A stretch of DNA of 15,762 bases. It comes from CBDDRG01 sp051306415 (lineage in GTDB: Bacteria > Pseudomonadota > Gammaproteobacteria > Pseudomonadales > Porticoccaceae). Position numbers and translations under genes: made by a program. The stretch spans positions 1 to 15,762 of the forward strand of contig JBPPNE010000196.1 in the NCBI GenBank assembly GCA_051306415.1, given 5' to 3'. The notes below the pieces were generated by a model. The model had not been told where the DNA came from, searched no databases, and saw only the letters and a list, made by a program, of their open reading frames with translations. Of this stretch, positions 1-6,800 are shown one piece after another. The first letter of the stretch is position 1, and the number at the start of each line of letters is the position of its first letter.

Positions 1-1
1 G

Positions 2-130
2 CCGGGAGACAATATCCAGATCACGGTGACGCTGATCGCGCCGATTGCGATGGAAGAGGGTTTGCGGTTCGCGATTCGGGAAGGCGGTCGGACGGTGGGT
101 GCGGGTGTGGTGGCAAAAATCATCGAATGA
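2..130 (+). CDS. tuf: Elongation factor Tu, C-terminal end (partial, 5' end outside window)
   Basis: This is the last 42 codons plus stop of EF-Tu, the GTPase that brings aminoacyl-tRNA to the ribosome A site. The reading frame gives GDNIQITVTLIAPIAMEEG, then RFAIREGGRTVGAGVVAKI and the final IE before TGA. This is the highly conserved end of domain 3, which contacts tRNA and EF-Ts. The gene begins upstream of the window, so its start cannot be seen. A tRNA-Trp gene and secE follow, as in the tufB-trpT-secE order of Pseudomonas. Codon choice is striking: all three Thr codons are ACG, all three Arg codons are CGG, and four of five Ala codons are GCG. This is unlike the ribosomal protein genes downstream but like the second tuf at 15647. 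Confidence 0.97.
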   Translation, partial: PGDNIQITVTLIAPIAMEEGLRFAIREGGRTVGAGVVAKIIE

Positions 131-146
131 GAGCGGGGCCTCCCGC

Positions 147-173
147 AGGCGAACGTGATCGTGGATCACGCCT
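147..173. repeat. Inverted repeat between tuf and tRNA-Trp
   Basis: The arms CGTGATC (154-160) and GATCACG (164-170) are perfect complements around a GTG loop. AGG (147-149) and CCT (171-173) can add three outer pairs past a four-base bulge. No T-run follows directly; the nearest, at 202-206, is about 30 bases away, so this is not a standard intrinsic terminator. It could be a weak transcript end for tuf or an RNA-processing hairpin in a tuf-trpT-secE transcript. I see no convincing promoter in 131-215. Confidence 0.4.
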
Positions 174-215
174 GATGGCGAGACAAGGGATAGAGCAAGG
201 AGTTTTTGTTGCGAC

Positions 216-291
216 AGGCCAGTAGTTCAATTGGTAGAGCACCGGTCTCCAAAACCGGGGGTTGGGGGTTCGAGTCCCTCCTGGCCTGCCA
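216..291 (+). tRNA. trpT: tRNA-Trp, anticodon CCA
   Basis: A complete 76-base cloverleaf including an encoded 3' CCA (289-291). Acceptor stem 216-222 pairs with 281-287 (AGGCCAG with CTGGCCT). The D-stem is 225-228 with 237-240. The anticodon stem is CCGGT (242-246) with ACCGG (254-258), around loop CTCCAAA with anticodon CCA at 249-251. The T-arm is 264-280 with loop TTCGAGT. The discriminator is G288, as usual for bacterial tRNA-Trp. It reads UGG codons. Its place between tuf and secE matches the Pseudomonas-type order. Confidence 0.98.
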
Positions 292-309
292 ATTTATTGA
301 TCTTGGATC

Positions 310-690
310 ATGGGGCTGCCGGTGAGCGCAGTAGCTGATAACAGATCGCGCCAGCTCGAATGGCTGAAATGGCTCGCTGTAACCCTGCTGGTTGGGGGCG
401 CGGTCTATGCTAATTACCATTTCAAAGCAGAGTCGCTACTGTATCGAGTGCTGGGCCTCTTGGTGGTGGCTGCGGTAGCTGCGCTAATCGCGCTGCGCAC
501 CGCAAAAGGAGAGGCATTTTGGGAGTTGGCAAAGGGCGCGAAGACGGAAGCGGCGCGAGTGGTTTGGCCGACGCGTCAGGAGCGGAATCAAACTACGTTG
601 GTGGTGGTGGGTTTTATCTTGGTGATGGCGTTACTGCTGTGGGGGCTGGACTTGTTCTTTGGCTGGCTCACAGCCCTGATAATTGGCTAG
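310..690 (+). CDS. secE: Preprotein translocase subunit SecE
   Basis: Small inner-membrane subunit of the SecYEG translocon that clamps and stabilises SecY. The 126-residue product has three hydrophobic segments, at roughly residues 16-35, 44-63 and 96-124, like the three-span SecE of E. coli (127 aa). The conserved cytoplasmic amphipathic helix and hinge appear as FWELAKGAKTEAARVVWPT at about residues 70-88. The start is uncertain: ATG at 310 has no clear ribosome binding site. GTG at 322, with GGGG seven to ten bases upstream, would give a product beginning MSAVADN, closer to many homologues. nusG starts nine bases after the stop, so the two are probably co-transcribed. Confidence 0.95.
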   Translation: MGLPVSAVADNRSRQLEWLKWLAVTLLVGGAVYANYHFKAESLLYRVLGLLVVAAVAALIALRTAKGEAFWELAKGAKTEAARVVWPTRQERNQTTLVVVGFILVMALLLWGLDLFFGWLTALIIG

Positions 691-699
691 GGGGCGGTA

Positions 700-1233
700 A
701 TGGCTAAGCGTTGGTATGTGGTACACGCCTACTCGGGGTTCGAGAAGAAAGTGGCGCTTACGATCAAGGAGCGGGTTGAGCGGTTTGCCATGCAGGAGTT
801 GTTTGGGGAGATTCTGGTTCCGACCGAAGATGTCATCGAGATGCGTGGCGGGCAGAAGCGCAAGAGTGAGCGCAAGTTTTTCCCTGGCTATGTTCTCGTG
901 CAGATGGAGTTGACCGATGAATCTTGGCACCTGGTAAAAGAGACCCCCAGAGTGATGGGCTTTATCGGCGGCAAAGCCGACAATCCCGCGCCCATCACCG
1001 AGCTTGAAGCCGAAGCCATCCTGCAGCGGGTACACGACTCCGAGGATAAGCCGAGACCAAAAACCCTATTTGAACCTGGCGAGCTCGTTCGCGTGGTCAG
1101 TGGCCCATTTAACGATTTCAACGCCACCGTCGAAGAAGTGAATTACGACAAGAACAAGATGCGGGTTGCGGTCATGATCTTTGGCCGCTCAACGCCGGTG
1201 GAGCTCGAATTAACGCAGGTTGAAAAAGCCTGA
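700..1233 (+). CDS. nusG: Transcription termination/antitermination factor NusG
   Basis: NusG binds RNA polymerase through its N-terminal domain, suppresses pausing, and links polymerase to Rho or to ribosomal protein S10 through its C-terminal KOW domain. The 177-residue product is close to the E. coli length (181). The NGN domain begins with RWYVVHAYSGFEKKVA (residues 4-19) and contains the FFPGYVLVQM motif typical of the family. The KOW domain starts near residue 125 (FEPGELVRVVSGPFNDF). The ATG start follows a G-rich site (GGGGG at 690-694) and lies directly behind secE, the standard secE-nusG pair. Confidence 0.98.
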   Translation: MAKRWYVVHAYSGFEKKVALTIKERVERFAMQELFGEILVPTEDVIEMRGGQKRKSERKFFPGYVLVQMELTDESWHLVKETPRVMGFIGGKADNPAPITELEAEAILQRVHDSEDKPRPKTLFEPGELVRVVSGPFNDFNATVEEVNYDKNKMRVAVMIFGRSTPVELELTQVEKA

Positions 1234-1239
1234 TATAGG
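1210..1239 (+). promoter_or_regulatory. Weak candidate promoter for the L11 operon
   Basis: TTAACG (1210-1215) and TATAGG (1234-1239) are separated by 18 bases, and a TG one base before the second box makes it an extended -10. Each box matches the sigma70 consensus at four of six positions. Transcription would begin near 1246 and give a leader of about 78 bases carrying the candidate L1 site. E. coli has a promoter at the equivalent place upstream of rplK. Read-through from nusG may be sufficient, so this is only a suggestion. Confidence 0.25.
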
Positions 1240-1262
1240 TTGCTTTGTCTTGGTCGGCAAGG

Positions 1263-1293
1263 CGGGGAGCCAATGACGGGCACATCAGTCCCG
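1263..1293 (+). promoter_or_regulatory. Candidate L1-binding mRNA site in the rplK leader
   Basis: CGGGG (1263-1267) can pair with TCCCG (1289-1293), including one G-U pair. GCC (1269-1271) can pair with GGC (1279-1281). The two helices are separated by a strongly asymmetric internal loop: A1268 on one side and seven bases (1282-1288) on the other. Two short helices around an asymmetric loop is the general form of the L1 target in 23S rRNA and L11-operon mRNA. By position it would let free L1 repress rplK-rplA translation. The fold was found by eye; its function is inferred from family knowledge. Confidence 0.5.
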
Positions 1294-1323
1294 AGGCGCT
1301 AATACCCATTAGGAGACAGTCAA

Positions 1324-1755
1324 ATGGCAAAAAAAGTACAGGCGTATATCAAGCTTCAGGTGGCAGCGGCGAACGCCAAACCCAGCCCGCCGGTCGGCCC
1401 GGCGCTGGGCCAGCATGGCGTCAACATTATGGAGTTTTGCAAGGCGTTTAACGCCCAGACCCAGGGTGTAGAACCAGGTCTACCGATTCCCGTGGTCATC
1501 ACGGTGTATAGCGATCGCAGCTTTACCTTCATCATGAAAACGCCACCCGCATCGGTGCTGCTGCGCAAGGCGGCGGGCGTCGATAAGGGCAGCAGCCGCC
1601 CCAATACTGAAAAAATTGGCAAGGTAAACCGGGAGCAGATTGAAGCCATCGCGCGGCAAAAAATGCCCGATTTGACGGCGGCAGATCTGGCCGCGGCAGT
1701 GCGCACGATTGCTGGCACAGCCCGCAGCTCCGGCCTCGAAGTGGAGGGTTTGTGA
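1324..1755 (+). CDS. rplK: 50S ribosomal protein L11
   Basis: L11 binds the GTPase-associated region of 23S rRNA at the base of the L7/L12 stalk and is needed for RelA activation and factor-dependent GTP hydrolysis. The 143-residue protein has the usual family length. The proline-rich N-terminal switch and signature PPVGPALGQHGVNIMEF lie at residues 22-38, and the RNA-binding C-terminal domain ends GTARSSGLEVEG. The ATG has a good AGGAG site at 1311-1315. The stop codon overlaps the rplA start (TGATG), so the two genes are probably translationally coupled. Confidence 0.98.
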   Translation: MAKKVQAYIKLQVAAANAKPSPPVGPALGQHGVNIMEFCKAFNAQTQGVEPGLPIPVVITVYSDRSFTFIMKTPPASVLLRKAAGVDKGSSRPNTEKIGKVNREQIEAIARQKMPDLTAADLAAAVRTIAGTARSSGLEVEGL

Positions 1756-2450
1756 TGGCCAAGTTATCGAAGCGAGTAAAAGCCATTCGCGAAAAGATCC
1801 AGCCCGGCAAGCTCTATGCTATTGAGGAGGCCGTGGCATTGCTGAAGTCACTGCCTCCCGTCAAGTTTGCCCAGGGTGTGGACGTGGCGATCAATCTCGG
1901 TATTGATCCGCGTAAATCCGATCAGGCGGTGCGCGGTGCCACCACCCTTCCCCACGGCACTGGCAAAAGCGTGAGGGTTGCGGTATTCGCCCAGGGCGAG
2001 GTGGCTGATGCCGCCCGCGCGGCCGGCGCCGATCTCGTGGGTATGGACGATCTCGCGGCCGAGATCAAAGGCGGTAACCTCAACTTCGATGTTGTTATCG
2101 CTAGCCCAGACGCCATGCGAGTAGTGGGTCAGCTGGGCCAGGTGCTTGGCCCTCGCGGTCTCATGCCCAACCCGAAGACGGGTACGGTAACGCCGGATGT
2201 GGTCACCGCAGTCAAGAACGCCAAGGCCGGTCAAGTGCGTTTTCGCGCTGACAAGAACGGCATTATTCACGGCGGCATCGGGCGCATCACTTTTGACGCG
2301 AATGCCCTTAAAGAAAATCTGGAGGCGTTGATCGCTGACCTCGCCAAGGCCAAACCGGCTTCCGCGAAAGGCGTTTATGTCAGGAAAGTCACGCTGTCCA
2401 CTACCATGGGGCCGGGCTTGAGTATCGATCAATCGTCACTGCATGGTTGA
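1755..2450 (+). CDS. rplA: 50S ribosomal protein L1
   Basis: L1 forms the mobile stalk beside the E site and helps release deacylated tRNA. It also represses its own operon by binding the rplK leader. I chose ATG 1755 (MAKLSKRVKAIREK, 231 aa; E. coli 234 aa), which overlaps the rplK stop by one base. The GTG directly before it at 1752 is in frame but would only add one residue. The conserved GPRGLMPNPKTGTV stretch is at about residues 132-145, and KNGIIHGGIG, typical of the domain I RNA-binding face, follows near residues 172-181. Confidence 0.98.
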   Translation: MAKLSKRVKAIREKIQPGKLYAIEEAVALLKSLPPVKFAQGVDVAINLGIDPRKSDQAVRGATTLPHGTGKSVRVAVFAQGEVADAARAAGADLVGMDDLAAEIKGGNLNFDVVIASPDAMRVVGQLGQVLGPRGLMPNPKTGTVTPDVVTAVKNAKAGQVRFRADKNGIIHGGIGRITFDANALKENLEALIADLAKAKPASAKGVYVRKVTLSTTMGPGLSIDQSSLHG

Positions 2451-2469
2451 TACGTTAAACAGACTTTGG

Positions 2470-2504
2470 GGTTCGGGTGGTGCTTTTTGTGCGCCACCCG
2501 AACC
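2470..2504 (+). other. Strong stem-loop after rplA, no U-tract
   Basis: GGTTCGGGTGG (2470-2480) is perfectly complementary to CCACCCGAACC (2494-2504). T2481-G2493, G2482-C2492 and C2483-G2491 can extend the stem to 14 pairs, with loop TTTTTGT (2484-2490). The Ts are in the loop, and GTTGAAG follows the stem, so it lacks the U-tract of an intrinsic terminator on either strand. It may protect the 3' end of the rplKA message, be a ribonuclease III cleavage site, or be a first domain of the rplJ leader. Confidence 0.7.
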
Positions 2505-2510
2505 GTTGAA

Positions 2511-2725
2511 GACCGCAGGCACCTCAAGCGAGGTTTAATGGCAGATTGCAGGTTTCTCGTCGAAATGAAAAGCCTGTTATTGGCGCTACCTGCGCAAACG
2601 GTGTGACCCCGTTCGGTTTTTAAAGCTGGATGTGATCACCGGGACATTCTGGCTAGTGATTTTGGCCGGAATTCTAGGGGATTAGGTAAGTCCTAAGCCC
2701 TTGATCGTAAAATCAGGAGACAGTC
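2511..2725 (+). promoter_or_regulatory. Probable L10 leader region upstream of rplJ
   Basis: A long untranslated stretch before rplJ, where gammaproteobacteria carry the leader bound by the L10(L7/L12)4 complex. Visible pairings: ACCTC (2521-2525) with GAGGT (2530-2534) around AAGC; GCAGGT (2548-2553) with ACCTGC (2588-2593); and AACGG (2597-2601) with CCGTT (2609-2613), followed by a short T-run at 2617-2621. GCAGGC (2515-2520) can instead pair with GCCTGT (2572-2577), which conflicts with the second helix and suggests alternative folds. I did not find a convincing promoter here. The assignment rests mainly on position and length. Confidence 0.5.
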
Positions 2726-2727
2726 TA

Positions 2728-3261
2728 GTGGCATTGAATCTTGAAGAAAAGAAAGCCGTTGTCGCAGCAGTTAATCAGACTGCCAGCAAGGCGCTGTCGT
2801 TGGTGATTGCCGATGCGCGCGGTGTCAATGTAAGTGCTCTCACGGCGTTGCGCAAGCAGGCCAGGGAGAACAATGTTGACCTGCGCGTGGTAAAAAACAC
2901 CCTGGCGAAGCGCGCGTTTAAAGGTACCAGCTTTGAGTGTGTAGAGGGTCAGCTGGTAGGGCCGTCCCTGTTTGGATTCTCCATGGAGGATCCGGGAGCG
3001 GCGGCGCGCGTGTTCAAGGAGTTTGCCAAAACCAACGAACGCTTTGAGGTCAAAGCGCTGTCCATCAGTGGCAAGCTGCTGGACAAAGAGCAGATTGACG
3101 CGGTTGCCAGTTTGCCAACCCTGCAGCAGGCGCTGGGTCAGCTGGTTTCCGTAATGATTGCTCCGGTCTCCAAGCTGGTGCGCACGCTGAACGAGGTGCC
3201 CGCCAAGCTTACGCGAGCCGTGGCAGCCGTCGGCGACAAAAAACAGGCAGATGCCGCGTAA
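2728..3261 (+). CDS. rplJ: 50S ribosomal protein L10
   Basis: L10 anchors the L7/L12 dimers to the ribosome and, with them, represses rplJL translation. The frame is open from TTG 2701, but the start is GTG 2728. That codon follows AGGAG (2715-2719) at good spacing and gives MALNLEEKKAVVAAV, which aligns with E. coli MALNLQDKQAIV. The product is 177 aa (E. coli 165), longer mainly near the C-terminus. RVVKNTLAKRA (residues 53-63) and the following FSMEDPGAAARVFKEFAK are family hallmarks. The C-terminal helix that binds L7/L12 ends in an Ala/Lys-rich tail. Confidence 0.97.
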   Translation: MALNLEEKKAVVAAVNQTASKALSLVIADARGVNVSALTALRKQARENNVDLRVVKNTLAKRAFKGTSFECVEGQLVGPSLFGFSMEDPGAAARVFKEFAKTNERFEVKALSISGKLLDKEQIDAVASLPTLQQALGQLVSVMIAPVSKLVRTLNEVPAKLTRAVAAVGDKKQADAA

Positions 3262-3302
3262 GCGGGGGTCTGGATTAAACCATTTAAACGGGAGATTGAG
3301 TC

Positions 3303-3680
3303 ATGGCGTTATCCAAAGAAGAAATCTTGACAGCGATCGCTGAAATGACGGTGATGGATGTCGTTGAGCTTGTTAAGGCGATGGAAGACAAATTTGGTGT
3401 TTCCGCACAGGCAGCAGCGGTTTCTGTGGCTGCCGCCCCGGCTGCGGCCGCGGCCGTGGTGGAAGAGCAAACCGAGTTTGATGTCATTCTTTCCGCCACC
3501 GGTGATAAGAAGGTCAATGTGATCAAGGCGGTTCGTGCGATCACCAGCCTTGGCTTGAAAGAAGCGAAGGATTTGGTCGATGGCGCGCCGGCGACGGTGA
3601 AGGAAGGTCTGTCCAAGGCGGAAGCCGAAGATGCCAAGAAGCAGTTGGAAGAGGCGGGCGCCACTGTCGAGCTGAAGTAG
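3303..3680 (+). CDS. rplL: 50S ribosomal protein L7/L12
   Basis: Multi-copy stalk protein that recruits and stimulates the translational GTPases. The 125-residue product shows the three expected parts: an N-terminal dimerisation helix region (residues 1-33, with VMDVVELVKAMEDKFGVSA), an alanine-rich hinge (about 37-53), and the globular C-terminal domain with NVIKAVRAITSLGLKEAKDL (72-91), the factor-binding surface. GGGAG (3290-3294) lies eight bases before the ATG. It follows rplJ by 41 bases, and a strong attenuator separates it from rpoB. Confidence 0.98.
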   Translation: MALSKEEILTAIAEMTVMDVVELVKAMEDKFGVSAQAAAVSVAAAPAAAAAVVEEQTEFDVILSATGDKKVNVIKAVRAITSLGLKEAKDLVDGAPATVKEGLSKAEAEDAKKQLEEAGATVELK

Positions 3681-3722
3681 GTTGGTTTGGTGTTTGGTGC
3701 GAATCGTCTGATTTTTGTACGC

Positions 3723-3753
3723 AAGACTGGCGGGCGAGCCCGCCAGTCTTTTT
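3723..3753 (+). terminator. Intrinsic terminator / attenuator between rplL and rpoB
   Basis: Twelve perfect pairs, AAGACTGGCGGG (3723-3734) with CCCGCCAGTCTT (3739-3750), close a CGAG tetraloop and run into TTTTT (3749-3753). This is the classic rho-independent form. No promoter is evident between it and rpoB, so it should act as a partial terminator, as the E. coli rplL-rpoB attenuator does. That would lower RNA polymerase subunit synthesis relative to the four-fold or more abundant L7/L12. The leakiness is inferred from that homologous system. Confidence 0.9.
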
Positions 3754-3870
3754 GTGCTTGGCGAGAGTTTAGCGCGGAACTGGACTGCTCAAGGGCGACA
3801 GTTGGGCGCAGTGTGTGACAATGCCGGGCGCTGATCATGCCGGACTGGGTAAATCTGCTGGAGAATACTG

Positions 3871-6800
3871 ATGACCTATTCATACACGGAGAAAAAACGG
3901 ATTCGCAAGGGTTTCGGCAAATTGCCGCAAGTGATGGATCAGCCGTATCTTCTCGCCATCCAGCTTGACTCTTACCGAAAATTTACCCAGACCGGTATTA
4001 CCCCCGCCGAGCGGGCCAGTACGGGTCTGCACGCGGCGTTTAATTCCGTGTTTCCGATCGAAAGCTACTCCGGTAATGCCCGTCTGGAATACGTCGACTA
4101 TCAACTCGGCAAGCCCGCGTTTGATGTCGAGGAATGCAAGCTGCGCGGTGCCACCTACGCGGTTCCGCTGCGCGTGAAGGTGCGTCTGGTGTTGGTGGAT
4201 AAGGATACCGTCCACAAAACCATCAAGGACATCAAGGAGCAGGATGTCTACATGGGAGAGATCCCGTTGATGACGGATCATGGCACCTTCATCATCAACG
4301 GCACCGAGCGGGTTATCGTTTCCCAGCTACACCGCTCCCCGGGGGTATTCTTCGATCACGACAAGGGCAAGACGCATTCGTCCGGCAAGCTGCTCTATTC
4401 CGCCCGCATCATTCCCTACCGTGGCTCCTGGCTCGATTTCGAGTTTGATCCCAAAGATCTGCTCTATGTGCGCATTGACCGTCGCCGCAAGTTGCCGGCA
4501 ACCATTTTGCTGCGCGCCATGGGCTACAGCTCGGAAGAAATGCTGGCGATGTTCTTCGAAACCAGCCGGTTTCGCATCAATGGCACTGGCACCTACACGC
4601 TGGAACTCCAGCCCTCGCGCCTGCGCGGTGAGATAGCGTCTTTTGATATCAAAGGTAAGGCCGGTCGCCTGATTGTCGAGGCGGGGCGACGCATTACTGC
4701 GCGCCACATTAAGCAGATTGAAGAGGACAACATCACCACATTGGAGGTGCCGCAGGAGTACTTGCTTGGCCGCACCCTGGCAAAGGATATCGTCAATCCT
4801 GAGACCGGCGAGTTGCTTCTCGAGTGCAACACGCTGATTACCGCCGAAGCGCTCGGCAACATTGATACGGCAGGGTTGAAGACGGTTGACATCATTTACA
4901 CCAACGATCTCGACTGTGGCCCCTTCGTTTCCGAGACGCTGCGGGTGGATGCCAGCCGCACTCAGATGGATGCGCTGGTCGAAATTTACCGGATGATGCG
5001 TCCGGGGGAGCCACCGACCAAGGATTCGGCGGAAAATCTGTTCAACAACCTGTTCTTTAGTGCGGATCGCTATGACTTATCGACGGTTGGACGGATGAAA
5101 TTCAATCGCCGCCTGGGCCGCGACCAAATCATCGGGTCTGGTACTCTGGCCAGAGAGGATATTGTCGATGCGATGAAAGCGCTGATCGATATCCGTAACG
5201 GTCGCGGTATCGTCGATGATATCGATCACTTGGGCAATCGCCGGGTGCGGTCAGTGGGAGAGATGGCGGAAAACCAGTTCCGTATTGGCTTGGTGCGGGT
5301 TGAACGCGCTGTCAAGGAGCGCCTGTCAGTCGCCGAATCCGAAGGCCTGATGCCGCAGGATATGGTGAATGCGAAGCCAGTAGCCGCGGCGATGAAGGAG
5401 TTTTTCGGCTCCAGCCAGCTGTCTCAGTTCATGGATCAGAACAACCCGTTGTCGGAAGTCACGCACAAGCGTCGGGTCTCCGCGCTGGGGCCGGGCGGTC
5501 TTACTCGCGAGCGCGCGGGTTTCGAAGTGCGCGACGTGCATCCGACCCATTACGGCCGCGTTTGCCCCATTGAAACGCCGGAAGGGCCGAATATCGGTTT
5601 GATCAATTCGCTGGCGAACTATGCGCGCACCAATGAGTACGGCTTTCTCGAAACGCCCTACCGCCGCGTCATCGACAGCAAAGCGACCAGCGAGATTGAA
5701 TACCTGTCGGCGATCAACGAGGGTGACTATGTCATTGCCCAGGCCTCGGCCAAGCTCAACGCCAAGGGCGAGTTGACCGAAGACCTGGTCACTGTGCGCC
5801 ACCAGGGCGAATTTACCGTCAAGCAGCCCGCCGATGTCCAGTACATGGACGTATCGCCTCGCCAAGTGGTCTCGGTGGCGGCGTCCCTGGTGCCGTTCCT
5901 TGAGCACGATGATGCCAACCGCGCGCTGATGGGCGCCAACATGCAGCGCCAGGCGGTGCCGACGCTGAAGACCGATAAGCCCTTGGTGGGCACGGGTATG
6001 GAACGGGTGGTGGCGGGTGATTCGGGCGTCTGCGTGGTGGCAAGACGCGGTGGTGCGGTTGAAAGCGCTGATGCCGCGCGCATTGTGGTGCGGGTAAACG
6101 ACGGCGAAGTAGAGGCCGGTGATGCCGGCGTCGACATCTACAAACTGATCAAATACACCCGTTCAAATCAGAATACCTGTATTAATCAGAGCTCTATCGT
6201 CAACCAGGGTGATGTGATCGCTCGTGGTGACATCCTTGCCGATGGGCCGTCCGTGGATCTTGGCGAGTTGGCGCTCGGCCAGAACATGCGTATCGCGTTC
6301 ATGCCCTGGAATGGCTACAACTTCGAGGATTCCATTCTCATCTCGGAGCGCGTGGTCGAAGAGGATCGCTTTACCACCATCCACATCCAGGAGCTCACTT
6401 GCGTCGCGCGCGATACCAAGCTGGGGACTGAAGAGATCACTGCCGATATTCCCAATGTTGGTGAAGCGGCCCTTGCGCGTCTGGATGAGTCCGGCATTGT
6501 CTATATTGGCGCTGAGGTCGGTGCGGGCGATATTTTGGTAGGCAAGGTCACGCCCAAGGGCGAAACCCAGTTGACCCCGGAAGAAAAGCTGCTGCGGGCG
6601 ATTTTTGGTGAGAAGGCGAGCGATGTCAAAGACACCTCGTTGCGCGTGCCCGGCGGTACCAAAGGCACGGTAATCGATGTCCAGGTGTTCACCCGCGACG
6701 GCCTGCCTAAAGACGTGCGCTCCCTGAATATCGAAAAGGCGGCGCTGGATCAGTTCCGCAAAGATATCCAGGATGAGTTCCGGATCATGGAGAACGCCAC

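Noticed and set aside
166..420. A small - strand frame over the tRNA-Trp gene, encoding a peptide containing RRDSNPQPPVLETGALP
   Set aside because: This peptide type is the well-known false translation of the antisense of a tRNA T-arm and anticodon arm; the tRNA explains it.
1245..1451. A 68-codon + strand frame in the nusG-rplK spacer
   Set aside because: It overlaps rplK in another frame, starts in the leader and lacks a ribosome binding site or any family resemblance.
5401..5520. Possible rifampicin-resistance changes in rpoB, and streptomycin-resistance changes in rpsL
   Set aside because: The rifampicin region matches the sensitive E. coli sequence at the key residues, with only conservative Ile-to-Val changes. 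The S12 lysines are also wild type.
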